DNA from: JAGPUQ01 sp963708735
Lineage (GTDB): Bacteria > Pseudomonadota > Gammaproteobacteria > Pseudomonadales > Porticoccaceae
NCBI GenBank assembly: GCA_963708735.1
Contig: CAVPTW010000020.1
Location: 76,683-140,682, forward strand
DNA: 64,000 bases
Direction: 5' to 3'
Part shown: in pieces, positions 43,210 through 52,930 of the stretch
Layout of the letters: each line of letters opens with the position of its first letter
Numbering within the stretch: position 1 is the stretch's first letter
The notes under the pieces: model-generated
The model's database searches: none
Told to the model about the DNA's origin: nothing
Seen by the model: only the letters and a program-made list of their open reading frames with translations
Made by a program: the position numbers and the translations under genes

Positions 43210-44667
43210 TTACTCGCGCCGCCAGCGGGTTTCCTTGCCGGAATCCTCCAGCACAATGCCCGCCGCTTTGAGTTGATCGCGGATGGCGTCGGCGCGGGCG
43301 AAATCCCGCGCCGCGCGCGCCTGATTTCTTTCCTCGATCAGGTTTTCTATCCGCGACTCCTCGATAGGGGCTGTCCCTTCGCCCGCAGCGGTGACAGGGA
43401 ATCCGCCAGCAATCCCCGGCGGTCGCCACTTGAAATAATCTTCAGGATCTTGCTGGAGAAGACCCAGAATCGCGCCGATCCCGACCAGCGTGCGCACCGG
43501 CTCCAACCAATCTTCACCGGCGCGCTCGCGCTGATTGATGGCGCCCGCAAGCGCCTGCATCAGCGCGATTGCCGCGCTGGTATTGAAGTCGTCATCCATG
43601 ACTTCGACGAAGCGCTGATAGTGCGCATTGCCCCGCATTTGTTCCGCGGTGAAGGGCGTGAGGGCAACCGGCGCGGCGCGGCCGATCTTCCCCCTGAGGG
43701 CGAAATACAGTCCATCCAGCGCGGCTTTGGCTTCGCGCAGATTGTCTTCGGAATAATTGATCGGGCTGCGGTAGTGGCTCGACAGCAGAAAAAAGCGCAC
43801 CACTTCCGGATTGTATTTTTCCAGCACTTCACGAATCGTGAAAAAATTTCCCAGCGACTTCGACATTTTCTCGTCGTCCACCCGCACCGGACCCGCGTGC
43901 ATCCAGCAGTGCACATAGGTCTTGCCGGTGGCGGCTTCGCTCTGGGCGATCTCGTTTTCGTGGTGGGGAAAAGGCAGATCCGGACCGCCGCCGTGGATGT
44001 CGAAGGTTTCGCCCAGGTGGCAGGTGGACATGGCCGAGCACTCGATGTGCCAGCCCGGCCGGCCCCAGCCCCAGGGGGAGGGCCAGCCCACAGTGCCCAG
44101 GGCCGCGGACTTCCAGAGCGCGAAGTCGCGGGGATCTTCCTTGGCTTCGTCCGGATCGACGCGCGCGCCGACGAGCAGCTCGTCGGGGTTCTTGCCGCTC
44201 AACTTGCCGTAGTCGGGAAAGCGCCGTACCCGGTAGTAGACGTCGCCGTTATCCGCCGCATAGGCGTAGTGGCTGTCCACCAGCGTCCCGATCATGTCGA
44301 GGATGTCGTCGATATGGTCGGTGGCGCGCGGCTCGATATCGGGCGGCAACACGCCGAGGGCGCGCTCGTCGGCATGCATGGCATCGATCATGCGCGCGGT
44401 CAGCGCATCGAAGGGCTCGCCGTTTTCGCTGGCACGGTTGAGGATCTTGTCGTCGATGTCGGTGATGTTGCGCACATAGGTGACGTCCCAGCCCTGGCTG
44501 CGCAGATAGCGCACGATGGCGTCGAAGCAGACCATCACCCGTGCGTGACCGATGTGGCAGTAGTCGTAGACCGTGATGCCGCAGACGTACATGCGGATCC
44601 TGCCAGGTTCGATGGGCCGAAAAGGCTCCTTGCGACGATGTAGCGTGTTGTGGATCTGGAGCGCCAT
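43210..44667 (-). CDS. cysS: Cysteinyl-tRNA synthetase
   Basis: A 485-residue class I synthetase. HIGH is at residues 38-41 (CHIGHA), KMSKS at about 270 (DDEKMSKSLGN), and a zinc ligand Cys29 (YVCGITVYD) pairs with later Cys/His (HIECSAMS, FPHHENE). The C-terminus carries the anticodon-binding helical domain, with ARADAIRDQLKAAGIVLEDS. It charges tRNA-Cys. It follows glnS by two bases on the same strand, so the two synthetases are co-transcribed. Confidence 0.96.
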   Translation of the reverse strand: MALQIHNTLHRRKEPFRPIEPGRIRMYVCGITVYDYCHIGHARVMVCFDAIVRYLRSQGWDVTYVRNITDIDDKILNRASENGEPFDALTARMIDAMHADERALGVLPPDIEPRATDHIDDILDMIGTLVDSHYAYAADNGDVYYRVRRFPDYGKLSGKNPDELLVGARVDPDEAKEDPRDFALWKSAALGTVGWPSPWGWGRPGWHIECSAMSTCHLGETFDIHGGGPDLPFPHHENEIAQSEAATGKTYVHCWMHAGPVRVDDEKMSKSLGNFFTIREVLEKYNPEVVRFFLLSSHYRSPINYSEDNLREAKAALDGLYFALRGKIGRAAPVALTPFTAEQMRGNAHYQRFVEVMDDDFNTSAAIALMQALAGAINQRERAGEDWLEPVRTLVGIGAILGLLQQDPEDYFKWRPPGIAGGFPVTAAGEGTAPIEESRIENLIEERNQARAARDFARADAIRDQLKAAGIVLEDSGKETRWRRE

Positions 44668-44669
44668 GA

Positions 44670-46349
44670 TCAGCCTTGGTTACTCGTCGGTTTGGTGGAG
44701 GTGTCGCGCAGGGCGATGGTGCGGTTGAACACCAGCGCATCGCCGCTGTGGCGATCGCGGCAGAAATAACCCTCGCGCTCGAACTGAAAAGTCATCTCCG
44801 GAGTGACCTGCCCCAGGCTCGCTTCGCCCTTGCAGCCCATGAGCGCAACCAGCGAATCCGGGTTGAGGGCGGCGCGGAAATCGCCGTCGCCAGCATCGGG
44901 TTCCGCCGCGCTGAACAGGCGTTCGTAGAGCCGCACTTCACAATCGACGGCGTTTTCTGCCGCTACCCAGTGAATCACACCTCGGGGTTTGATGCCGGCA
45001 GGAGGATCGGCGCCCAGGGTGTCCGGCACCACGGAGGCCAGCACTTCGCTCAGGGCGCCGCTCGCGTCGCGCACCACGTCGTCGGCGCGGATCACATAGG
45101 CACCGCGCAGCCGCACCCAGTCGCCCAGCACCAGACGCTTGAACTGCTTGCGGGACAGCGCCGTATCCGTGCTGAAGTCGTCGCGGTCGATATAGAGGGT
45201 GCCGCCGAAGGGCAGTTCACGCGATCCGAGTTCCGGCCGTTGCGGATGGTTGGCCAGATGCAGCGTCTCGACCTTGCCCACCGGCCAGTTGCGGAGGGTC
45301 ACCTTGAGCGGGCGCAGCACACAGAGGGCGCGCGGCGCGTTGTCGTTGAGATCCTGACGGATGAAGTGCTCGAACTGCCCCATGTCCACCACGCCGTCGG
45401 TCTTGGCCACCGCGAGGCTGTCGCAAAAGGCGCGGATCGCCGCGGGTGTGACGCCGCGCCGGCGCAGGCCAGCCAGGGTCGGCATGCGGGGATCGTCCCA
45501 GCCGTCCACATGGCCCTCTTCCACCAATTGCTTGAGCTTGCGCTTGCTGGTCACGGTGTAGCTGAGATTGAGGCGGCCGAATTCGTACTGGCGGGGCCGC
45601 GCCGGCACCGGCAGGTTGTCGAGCAGCCAGTCGTAAAGGGGCCGGTGATCGGCGAATTCGAGGGTGCAAATCGAATGGGTCACGCCTTCGATGGCGTCTT
45701 CCTGGCCGTGGGCGAAGTCGTAGGACGGGTAGATGTTCCAGCGCGCGCCGCTGCGGTGATGGGCCATGCGCTTGACCCGGTACAGCACCGGATCGCGCAG
45801 ATTGATATTGGGCGACGCCATGTCGATCCTGGCCCGCAGCACCATTTTTCCTTCTTCGACCTCGCCCACGCGCATGGCTTCCAGCAGAGCGAGATTCTCG
45901 GCCACCGGCCGCTCGCGATAGGGACTGTCGCGGCCCGGCTCGGTCAAGGTGCCGCGATAGTCGCGCATCTGCTCGGGCGTCAGCTCGCAGACATAGGCCT
46001 TGCCGGCCTGGATCAGATGCACCGCCCAGGCGTGGAGCTGCTCGAAATAATCCGAGGCATAGCGCACTTCGCCACCCCACTGAAACCCGAGCCAGCGCAC
46101 ATCCGCGATGATGGCGTTGACGAATTCTTCGCTTTCGGTTTCGGGGTTGGTGTCGTCGAAGCGCAGGTTGCAGACCCCGCCGTACTGCTCCGCAAGCCCG
46201 AAATTCAGGCAGATCGATTTGGCGTGACCGATGTGCAGATAGCCGTTGGGCTCGGGGGGAAAGCGCGTCACCACCTGCGTGACCGTGCCCTCGGCAAGGT
46301 CGCGCTCGATGATCTGCTGAATAAAGTTGCGGGGCTTGTCGGAATCCAT
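44670..46349 (-). CDS. glnS: Glutaminyl-tRNA synthetase
   Basis: A 559-residue class Ib synthetase. HIGH is present as YLHIGHAKS (residues 39-42), followed by FDDTNPETE; the second motif is SKRKL (VTSKRKLKQLVEEG). The two C-terminal beta-barrels for the anticodon follow (GTLYIDRDDFSTD, LRGAYVIRADDV). It attaches Gln to tRNA-Gln directly, so the organism does not need the transamidation route for this tRNA. The ATG is at 46349. It is divergent from ppiB, with a spacer of 184 bases. Confidence 0.96.
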   Translation of the reverse strand: MDSDKPRNFIQQIIERDLAEGTVTQVVTRFPPEPNGYLHIGHAKSICLNFGLAEQYGGVCNLRFDDTNPETESEEFVNAIIADVRWLGFQWGGEVRYASDYFEQLHAWAVHLIQAGKAYVCELTPEQMRDYRGTLTEPGRDSPYRERPVAENLALLEAMRVGEVEEGKMVLRARIDMASPNINLRDPVLYRVKRMAHHRSGARWNIYPSYDFAHGQEDAIEGVTHSICTLEFADHRPLYDWLLDNLPVPARPRQYEFGRLNLSYTVTSKRKLKQLVEEGHVDGWDDPRMPTLAGLRRRGVTPAAIRAFCDSLAVAKTDGVVDMGQFEHFIRQDLNDNAPRALCVLRPLKVTLRNWPVGKVETLHLANHPQRPELGSRELPFGGTLYIDRDDFSTDTALSRKQFKRLVLGDWVRLRGAYVIRADDVVRDASGALSEVLASVVPDTLGADPPAGIKPRGVIHWVAAENAVDCEVRLYERLFSAAEPDAGDGDFRAALNPDSLVALMGCKGEASLGQVTPEMTFQFEREGYFCRDRHSGDALVFNRTIALRDTSTKPTSNQG

Positions 46350-46533
46350 CGTGGACCTTGCGCTGCCGGACCCGGGATCAGGCCCGTCTACTGGGAGGAA
46401 TGCAGCCGGGGATTATAGCGGCGCCCCGCAAAACCGCGAACCTGCGGCGTGGGTGGAATAAACGGGGCGGAATTCCCATGCCCTCCCCCAGCGCTTATCA
46501 TGCAGCCCCTAGCCAGCGACCGGGCGCATTCCC

Positions 46534-47043
46534 ATGATCACTCTGCACACCAATTACGGCGACATCGACATCGAGCTGGATTTCGATCGCGCCCCCAAGA
46601 CCGCCGCCAATTTTCTCCAGTACTGCCGTGAGAATTTCTACGCCGGCACCATATTTCACCGCGTCATTCCCGGTTTCATGGTGCAAGGTGGCGGCATGGA
46701 CGCCAACATGCGCGAAAAGCGCGGCAATCCCCCGATCCAGAACGAAGCCGACAACGGCCTCAAGAACACCATCGGCACGCTGGCCATGGCGCGCACCAAC
46801 GATCCGCATTCGGCATCTTCGCAGTTTTTCATCAACGTCGCCGACAACGGCTTCCTGAACCACACGGCCAAGGATGCGCGGGGCTGGGGCTATGCGGTGT
46901 TCGGTAGAGTGGTAAACGGCATGGCGGTGGTCGATGAGATCAAGGCCGTGCCCACCGGCAATGTCGGCCATCATCAGGATGTGCCGACCGTCACCGTCGA
47001 GATCGAGCGCGTGACGGTCTCCGACGCCTACAGCGACCGCTGA
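46534..47043 (+). CDS. ppiB: Peptidyl-prolyl cis-trans isomerase B (cyclophilin)
   Basis: A 169-residue cytosolic cyclophilin without signal peptide. The catalytic Arg and core are in FHRVIPGFMVQGG, with the substrate-pocket residues in TLAMARTNDPHSASSQFFINV and the conserved WGYAVFGRVVNGM. It speeds proline isomerisation in protein folding. It precedes lpxH by 19 bases, as in other gammaproteobacteria, and is probably co-transcribed with it. Confidence 0.95.
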   Translation: MITLHTNYGDIDIELDFDRAPKTAANFLQYCRENFYAGTIFHRVIPGFMVQGGGMDANMREKRGNPPIQNEADNGLKNTIGTLAMARTNDPHSASSQFFINVADNGFLNHTAKDARGWGYAVFGRVVNGMAVVDEIKAVPTGNVGHHQDVPTVTVEIERVTVSDAYSDR

Positions 47044-47062
47044 AGGAAGTCTTCCCTACTCC

Positions 47063-47806
47063 GTGACGGCGCTGTTCGTCTCCGATCTGCATCTGACACC
47101 CGAGCGGCCCGGGGTTACCCGGGCCTTCCTCGATTTCCTCCACAACGCCGATGCGGACGCGCTCTATATCCTGGGCGATCTGTTCGAGGCCTGGGTGGGC
47201 GACGACGATGACGCCCCGCTCGCCCGCACCGTGGTTGACGCGCTCGCCGCGGCCCGCGCACGCGGCATCGCCCTGTATTTTCTCCATGGCAACCGGGATT
47301 TCACGGTATGGCAACGGTTTGCGCGCGAGACCGGCGCGCAACTGCTCAGCGATCACGAACGGGTGGAAATCCACGGGCGACGCCTGCTGCTGCTCCACGG
47401 CGATACCCTGTGTACCGACGATGCCGCCTACCAGCGCTTTCGGCGCTGTGCCCGCCATCCCGCGACCCGCTTGGTCCTGCGCCATCTGCCGCTGGCGCTG
47501 CGGCGCCGGATCGCGCGCGACTCGCGCGCCGCCAGCCAGCGCCACAACCGCAATAAACCCGAATACATCATGGATGTGAATGCCGACGCGGTGCTGGCGG
47601 GGTTTCGCACCTCCGGCGCCGAGGTGATGATCCACGGCCACACCCACCGTCCGGGGCGGCACTGCTACCAGGTCGAAGACCGCACCGTCGAGCGGGTGGT
47701 GCTGGGGGACTGGACCACGACCAGCGGTTGGTACGCCCGCATCGGTGCGACCGGTACTGATCGAACTCGACCGCTTTCCGATCAGTTCGCCGGCGGGCCC
47801 GAGTGA
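47063..47806 (+). CDS. lpxH: UDP-2,3-diacylglucosamine pyrophosphatase LpxH
   Basis: A 247-residue metallophosphoesterase of lipid A synthesis, cleaving UDP-2,3-diacylglucosamine to lipid X and UMP at the inner membrane. The metal ligands are in FVSDLHLTP, LGDLFEAWVGDD, LHGNRDF and IHGHTHRPG. The RR segment near RFRRCARHPATRLVLRHLPLALRRRIA would be the membrane-contact helices. Start is GTG 47063. Its 3' end overlaps the convergent miaE gene by 25 bases. Confidence 0.95.
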   Translation: MTALFVSDLHLTPERPGVTRAFLDFLHNADADALYILGDLFEAWVGDDDDAPLARTVVDALAAARARGIALYFLHGNRDFTVWQRFARETGAQLLSDHERVEIHGRRLLLLHGDTLCTDDAAYQRFRRCARHPATRLVLRHLPLALRRRIARDSRAASQRHNRNKPEYIMDVNADAVLAGFRTSGAEVMIHGHTHRPGRHCYQVEDRTVERVVLGDWTTTSGWYARIGATGTDRTRPLSDQFAGGPE

Positions 47807-48387
47807 AAGCGAAACTCGGTATCCGGCGCCTCGATAAGCTCCCGCTCGCGCGCCGCAAACAGGGCAACGCGCTCAGCAATGTCACCGCCGACGGTTTCGG
47901 CAAGCTCGAGATAACCCCGGAAGTGACGCGCCTCGGAGCGCAGTAGCGACTGGTAGAACGCACCCAGCTCGGGATCGAGCCACGGGGCCAGCGCCGCGAA
48001 ACGCTCGCAGGAGCGGGCTTCGATGAAAGCGCCGGCAATCAGGGTATCGATCAGGCGGAGCGGTTCCTCGACGCGGACCAGCTCGCGCAGGCCGCTCGCG
48101 TAGCGACTCGCGGTGAGCTGCCGGTACGTCACGCCGCGCTGTTCCATGAAGGCGACGACCTGCTCGAAGTGACGCAGCTCCTCCCGCGCCAGGCGCGACA
48201 TCCGGTGGAGCAGCGGCGGGCGATCGATGTGGCGGTACAGCAAACCCACCGCGGTGCTCGCCGCCTTTTTTTCGCAGTTCGCGTGGTCTATCAATAACTC
48301 TTCGGGGTGCGCCAGCGCCGCCGCCACCCAGGCGGCGGGCGTGGCACAGGGGAGAAAGGCACGGATGGCTTCCAGCGCGACAGCCAC
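47782..48387 (-). CDS. miaE: tRNA-(2-methylthio-N6-isopentenyl-adenosine) hydroxylase MiaE
   Basis: A 201-residue diiron protein of ferritin-like fold. Iron ligands are seen in DHANCEKKAAS, REELRHFEQV, AFIEARSCERF and RSEARHFRGYLEL. It hydroxylates ms2i6A37 in tRNA to ms2io6A. It converges on lpxH with a 25-base overlap. It follows the GST gene by 6 bases on the same strand, so the two are likely one transcript. Confidence 0.92.
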   Translation of the reverse strand: MAVALEAIRAFLPCATPAAWVAAALAHPEELLIDHANCEKKAASTAVGLLYRHIDRPPLLHRMSRLAREELRHFEQVVAFMEQRGVTYRQLTASRYASGLRELVRVEEPLRLIDTLIAGAFIEARSCERFAALAPWLDPELGAFYQSLLRSEARHFRGYLELAETVGGDIAERVALFAARERELIEAPDTEFRFHSGPPAN

Positions 48388-48393
48388 GCCGCC

Positions 48394-49038
48394 TCAGCCC
48401 GCCATCATGGCCTTGAGGGCGGCGTCGCGATCGCGATTGGTCTTCTGTACCGCAGCGTTCTGCTCCATCAGCGCCAGCCAGGCGGCGAGGCCCGGAATTT
48501 CGTCGGTGAGCTTGCGTCCCAGGGCACGCTCCACCGCCATGCCACCCAGGGTGGCCGAGTAATAGAGCACGATATCGGCGTAGGTCAGTTCCGCACCCGC
48601 CGCATAGGGCTTGAACCTGAGCAGCTTGTTGAGCGCGGCGACGCCCTTGTCGAGCTGGGCGCCGACCGACTGCTTGAGCTCGTCGCTCAGGGGTGCGCCG
48701 AAAAACACGCCGCCGAACAGTTGCCGCGCGACCAGTTCGAGATAAAGTTCGGCGCTTTTCATCAGCTCGCGGACCTTGGCGCGCTGAAAACTGTCAGCCG
48801 GCAGCAGCGGGTGGTCCGGGGACGAATCCTCGATGAATTCGAGAATCACATTGGTCTCGGTGATGAAGCCCTCGGCAACTTCCAGACACGGAATTTTGCC
48901 CATCGGACTCTTGGCCAGAAAGGCCGGGTCCGCACCCGGGCGCACCATCACTTCCTCGAACTGGAAGCCTTTTTCGAGCAGGGCCACCTTCGCCATGTTG
49001 TAGTAATCGCTGACGGGGAAACCATAGAGCTTGATCAT
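48394..49038 (-). CDS. Glutathione S-transferase family protein
   Basis: A 214-residue cytosolic GST. The thioredoxin-fold N-terminal half contains MIKLYGFPVSDYYNMAKVALLEKG and the cis-Pro GKIPCLEVAEG, with the Glu-Ser-like TETNVILEFIE glutathione-binding segment. The C-terminal half is helical, with LTYADIVLYYSATLG. Tyr or Ser near the N-terminus could activate glutathione. The substrate is unknown. It is upstream of miaE in the same orientation. The gene is intact, unlike the GST remnant near 9700. Confidence 0.85.
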   Translation of the reverse strand: MIKLYGFPVSDYYNMAKVALLEKGFQFEEVMVRPGADPAFLAKSPMGKIPCLEVAEGFITETNVILEFIEDSSPDHPLLPADSFQRAKVRELMKSAELYLELVARQLFGGVFFGAPLSDELKQSVGAQLDKGVAALNKLLRFKPYAAGAELTYADIVLYYSATLGGMAVERALGRKLTDEIPGLAAWLALMEQNAAVQKTNRDRDAALKAMMAG

Positions 49039-49104
49039 TGCAGCACCCTCCCGGGGAAAATTGTTATTACCCTTGTTACGAACATGGTTACGAACACGTT
49101 TTGG

Positions 49105-49605
49105 TCACGAAGACTGCATCAGGCCGAGGCCCGGCGCAATATAGCGTTCGAAGTGCGCCAGCGAGAGCGCGTGCCATTCGCGCTCGATCTCACGGCAGAG
49201 CTGCGCGGTGCTCAGATCTTCCGATCCCGGCAAGATGCCAAACCCGCACGCCGCAGGGTCACAGATCCGGCTCCCGGCGAGGCGCAGCAGATCGTAGAGC
49301 CAGCGCTGGGGCGGTCGCGCCGGATCGCAGGGGATGTTCCAGGCGGTCAGAGCGGCCTTGAGCAGTGCCAGGTCGAGCAGTTCCAGGCGATTGTTCACGA
49401 TCTGCACCAGAAACCGGTCGAGCCGCGCCCACACCAGTTGCCGCTCGGCGTCGCTGAAGCCATTCCACTGACTGACTTCGTGGGCGCAACGCATGCAGCC
49501 CCGGCACACGCTGTCGCCGATGCCGGACGAGCAGATGCCGATGCAGGGCGTACCTGTGCGGGACGTACCTGTGGAGGACGTACCTGTGGGGGAAGAAGCG
49601 GCCAT
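49105..49605 (-). CDS. DUF1289-domain protein with N-terminal TGT repeats
   Basis: A 166-residue protein. The DUF1289 motif is CIGICSSGIGDSVCRGCMRCAHEVSQWNGF, with four or more Cys that suggest a small metal or Fe-S site; the following helical half (LVWARLDRFLVQIVNNRLELLDLALLKAALTAW) is a separate domain of unknown role. Start is ATG 49605. Residues 6-20 are three near-identical five-residue repeats (PTGTSSTGTSRTGTP), encoded by three 15-base repeats. A longer upstream frame shows no similarity. It is divergent from acnB. Confidence 0.7.
   Translation of the reverse strand: MAASSPTGTSSTGTSRTGTPCIGICSSGIGDSVCRGCMRCAHEVSQWNGFSDAERQLVWARLDRFLVQIVNNRLELLDLALLKAALTAWNIPCDPARPPQRWLYDLLRLAGSRICDPAACGFGILPGSEDLSTAQLCREIEREWHALSLAHFERYIAPGLGLMQSS
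49548..49592 (+). repeat. Three 15-base tandem repeats in the DUF1289 gene
   Basis: GCGTACCTGTGCGGG, ACGTACCTGTGGAGG and ACGTACCTGTGGGGG. In-frame, so copy number changes would add or remove five residues. Confidence 0.9.
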
Positions 49606-49806
49606 GGTTCCGCACTCTACCCGCAGTGCCCGCCGCTCGCCAGCGCCAGCTGCCCGGCGCCGGACCAACCCGGTAGAGTACGCGCACACCGCTTCATTTC
49701 GCGTAGAATTCTGGCCCCGGGCCACACCGGCCCCGACCCGGACGGGGAGTGACTGTCCCTCCCCGCGACGACCCGCCCGCCCATAGTCCCAAGAGGAGTA
49801 TCTGCC

Positions 49807-52404
49807 GTGCTAGCTGCCTATCGGAAACATGTCGAGGAACGCGCCGCCGAGGGCGTGCCGCCCAAGCCCCTGCATCCGGAGTGGACGGCGGCACTGGTCG
49901 AACTTCTGAAAAACCCGCCGCCCGGGGAAGAGGATCTGCTGGTCGACCTCATCACCAACCGAGTGCCACCGGGGGTGGATGCCGCAGCCTACATCAAGGC
50001 CGGGTTCCTGTCGGCCATCGTCAAGGGCGAGGCCACCTCACCGCTGATCGACCGGCCCCACGCGATCCGTCTGCTCGGCATGATGCTGGGCGGCTACAAC
50101 ATCGCGACTCTGGTGGAAGCACTCGACGATGCCGAGCTCGGCCCGCTGGCCGCCGAGCAGCTCAAACACACCCTGCTGATGTTCGATGCCTTCCACGATG
50201 TTGCGGAAAAAGCCCAGAAAGGCAATGCACAAGCGCGCGCGGTGCTCCAGTCCTGGGCCGATGCGGAGTGGTTCCTGAACCGCCCGGAAGTTCCGAAAAA
50301 GCTCACCGCCATCGTGTTCAAGGTGCCCGGCGAAACCAACACTGACGATCTGTCGCCCGCCCCCGACGCCTGGTCGCGGCCCGACATTCCGCTGCACGCC
50401 AAGGCCATGTACAAGATTCCCCGCGAGGGCGTGGAAAACGCCGAAGCGCAGATCCTGGAACTGAAGCGGAAAGGGTATCCGGTGGCCTTCGTGGGTGACG
50501 TGGTCGGTACCGGTTCCTCGCGGAAATCCGCCACCAACTCGGTGCTCTGGTACATCGGCGAAGACATGCCCGGCATCCCCAACAAGCGCGCCGGCGGCAT
50601 CTGCATCGGCGGCAAGGTCGCGCCGATCTTCTTCAACACCATGGAAGACTCCGGCGCCCTGGTATTCGAAGCGCCCGTCGAGAAGCTCGAAACCGGGCAG
50701 GTCATCGACATTCTTCCCTACGAAGGGAAAATTCTCGATCAGGCGACCGGCGCCCTGCTGTCGGAATTCCAACTGCGCTCCGAGGTGCTGCTGGACGAAG
50801 TCCGCGCCGGCGGCCGCATCAACCTGATCGTGGGTCGCGGCCTGACCCGACGCGCGCGCGAAACGCTGGGACTCGGTCCGACTACCGTATTCCGCACCCC
50901 GCAGCAGCCCGCCGATACCGGCAAGGGCTATACCCTCGCGCAAAAAATGGTCGGCCGCGCCTGCGGGGTGACCGGGGTGCGGCCAGGCGCCTATTGCGAG
51001 CCGCTGATGACCACCGTGGGTTCCCAGGACACCACCGGCCCCATGACGCGCGACGAATTGCAGGATCTCGCCTGCCTCGGTTTCTCCGCCGACCTGGTGA
51101 TGCAGTCCTTCTGCCACACTGCGGCCTACCCCAAGCCGGTGGACATCGAAACCCAGCACACCCTGCCGGACTTCATCATGAATCGCGGCGGCGTGTCCCT
51201 GCGCCCGGGCGACGGCATCATCCACAGCTGGATCAACCGCATGCTGCTGCCCGATACCGTGGGCACTGGCGGCGATTCCCACACCCGTTTCCCGATCGGG
51301 ATTTCGTTCCCGGCCGGCTCCGGCCTGGTCGCCTTTGCCGCAGCGACCGGGGTGATGCCCCTCGACATGCCTGAATCCGTGCTGGTCCGCTTCAAGGGCC
51401 AGATGCAGCCCGGTATCACGCTGCGGGATCTGGTCCACGCGATCCCCTACTACGCCATTCAGCAGGGCCTGCTGACGGTGGCCAAGCAGGGCAAGAAGAA
51501 CATCTTCTCGGGCCGGGTGCTGGAAATCGAAGGACTGGAAAACCTCACGGTCGAGCAGGCCTTCGAGTTGTCGGACGCCTCCGCCGAGCGCTCGGCTTCG
51601 GGCTGCACCATCCGCCTCAGCGAGGCATCGATCGCGGAATATCTGCGCTCCAACATCACCATGCTGCGCTGGATGATCTCCGAAGGTTACGGCGATCCCC
51701 GCACCCTCGAGCGCCGCGCCCGCAAGATGGAGGCCTGGCTCGCCAAGCCCGAACTGCTGACCGCGGACAAGGACGCCGAGTACAGCGCGGTGATCGACAT
51801 CGATCTCAAGGATATTCGCGAGCCCATCGTCTGCGCGCCCAATGATCCCGACGATGCACGCCTGCTGTCGGAAGTGGCCGGCGACAAGGTGGACGAGGTG
51901 TTCATCGGGTCCTGCATGACCAACATCGGGCATTTCCGCGCCGCCGGCAAGCTGCTGGAACAGGTGAAACCCGGCGCGCTGAAGACCCGCTTCTGGATCG
52001 TGCCGCCGACCCGCATGGACGAGCACACGCTGATGGAAGAGGGTTACTACAGCATCTTCGGGCGCGCCGGCGCGCGCACGGAGATGCCCGGCTGCTCCCT
52101 GTGCATGGGCAACCAGGCGCGCGTGGCACCCGGTACCACGGTGCTATCGACCTCGACCCGAAACTTCCCCAATCGCCTCGGCGACGGGGCCAATGTCTAT
52201 CTGACCTCGGCGGAACTGGCCGCCGTCGGCGGTATTCTCGGGCGCCTGCCGACACTGGAGGAATACCTCGAGTACGCCGCCGACATCGGCAGCAAGTCGA
52301 AGGAGATCTACCGCTACATGAATTTCGATCAGATCGCCTCCTTCCAGAAGGCGGCGGACGACGGCAAGCGCATTGCCGCCAAACTGATCATCGAGGTGAC
52401 CTGA
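49807..52404 (+). CDS. acnB: Aconitate hydratase B
   Basis: An 865-residue TCA-cycle enzyme, converting citrate and isocitrate through cis-aconitate. The AcnB layout is seen: N-terminal HEAT-like domain, then the swivel domain (GDVVGTGSSRKSATNSVLWYIG), then the catalytic core with the [4Fe-4S] Cys ligands in SFCHTAAYP and in PGCSLCMGNQARVAPG, and active-site sequences TGGDSHTRFPIGISF and STSTRNFPNRLGDGA. Length matches the family. Start is GTG 49807, after AGGAG. It ends 18 bases before a terminator hairpin. Confidence 0.97.
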   Translation: MLAAYRKHVEERAAEGVPPKPLHPEWTAALVELLKNPPPGEEDLLVDLITNRVPPGVDAAAYIKAGFLSAIVKGEATSPLIDRPHAIRLLGMMLGGYNIATLVEALDDAELGPLAAEQLKHTLLMFDAFHDVAEKAQKGNAQARAVLQSWADAEWFLNRPEVPKKLTAIVFKVPGETNTDDLSPAPDAWSRPDIPLHAKAMYKIPREGVENAEAQILELKRKGYPVAFVGDVVGTGSSRKSATNSVLWYIGEDMPGIPNKRAGGICIGGKVAPIFFNTMEDSGALVFEAPVEKLETGQVIDILPYEGKILDQATGALLSEFQLRSEVLLDEVRAGGRINLIVGRGLTRRARETLGLGPTTVFRTPQQPADTGKGYTLAQKMVGRACGVTGVRPGAYCEPLMTTVGSQDTTGPMTRDELQDLACLGFSADLVMQSFCHTAAYPKPVDIETQHTLPDFIMNRGGVSLRPGDGIIHSWINRMLLPDTVGTGGDSHTRFPIGISFPAGSGLVAFAAATGVMPLDMPESVLVRFKGQMQPGITLRDLVHAIPYYAIQQGLLTVAKQGKKNIFSGRVLEIEGLENLTVEQAFELSDASAERSASGCTIRLSEASIAEYLRSNITMLRWMISEGYGDPRTLERRARKMEAWLAKPELLTADKDAEYSAVIDIDLKDIREPIVCAPNDPDDARLLSEVAGDKVDEVFIGSCMTNIGHFRAAGKLLEQVKPGALKTRFWIVPPTRMDEHTLMEEGYYSIFGRAGARTEMPGCSLCMGNQARVAPGTTVLSTSTRNFPNRLGDGANVYLTSAELAAVGGILGRLPTLEEYLEYAADIGSKSKEIYRYMNFDQIASFQKAADDGKRIAAKLIIEVT

Positions 52405-52422
52405 GTAAGTCGCATGGCAACG

Positions 52423-52450
52423 GGCGGTTCCGATCGGGACCGCCTTTTTT
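52423..52450 (+). terminator. Intrinsic terminator of acnB
   Basis: GGCGGTTCC and GGGACCGCC form a stem around GATC, followed by six T's (52445-52450). Confidence 0.9.
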
Positions 52451-52480
52451 ATCCCCGACGCAGACGGTCTGCGCCGCAGC

Positions 52481-52930
52481 TCAACGCCCGGAACGCGCCA
52501 GATAACGATCCAGATGGTTGGCGAACTGGCGTTTTTCCGACTCTGACAGCGGTGCTGGGCCACCACTGTGAATGCCGCTCCCGCGCAGCTGATCCATGAG
52601 ATCCCGCATTACCAGCCGCGCCTTCACATTGGCGCTGGTGTAGAGCTCGCCACGGGGATTCAGCGCACTGGCACCCTTCTCGATCACCTCGTAGGCCAGG
52701 GGAATATCGGCGGTTATCACCAGATCCCCGGTCGCAACCCGTGCCACGATTTCGTTATCCGCGACATCGAATCCCTGCGCGACCGCCAGTGCCCGGATAT
52801 TGCTCCGGGGCGGCGTCGGCAGCAGCCGGTTGGCGACCAGCACCAGAGCCACACCGGTGCGTTCGGCGGCGCGGAAGAGAATGTCGCGGATGACTTTGGG
52901 GCAGGCGTCCGCGTCTACCCAAATCGTCAT
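52481..52930 (-). CDS. YaiI/YqxD-family protein (DUF188)
   Basis: A 149-residue protein with the family N-terminus TIWVDADACPKVIRDILFRAAERTG, which resembles PIN-like nuclease folds, plus VVADNEIVA-like DVADNEIVARVATGDLVITADIPLA and NPRGELYTSANVKARL. Function is unproven, presumed a nuclease or RNA-related enzyme. Start is ATG 52930, chosen at the family N-terminus; the frame runs open to 53020. It converges on acnB, past the acnB terminator. Confidence 0.85.
   Translation of the reverse strand: MTIWVDADACPKVIRDILFRAAERTGVALVLVANRLLPTPPRSNIRALAVAQGFDVADNEIVARVATGDLVITADIPLAYEVIEKGASALNPRGELYTSANVKARLVMRDLMDQLRGSGIHSGGPAPLSESEKRQFANHLDRYLARSGR

Noticed and set aside
49548..49592. CRISPR-like repeats
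   Set aside because: Only three adjoining 15-base copies, no spacers, and they fall inside a gene.
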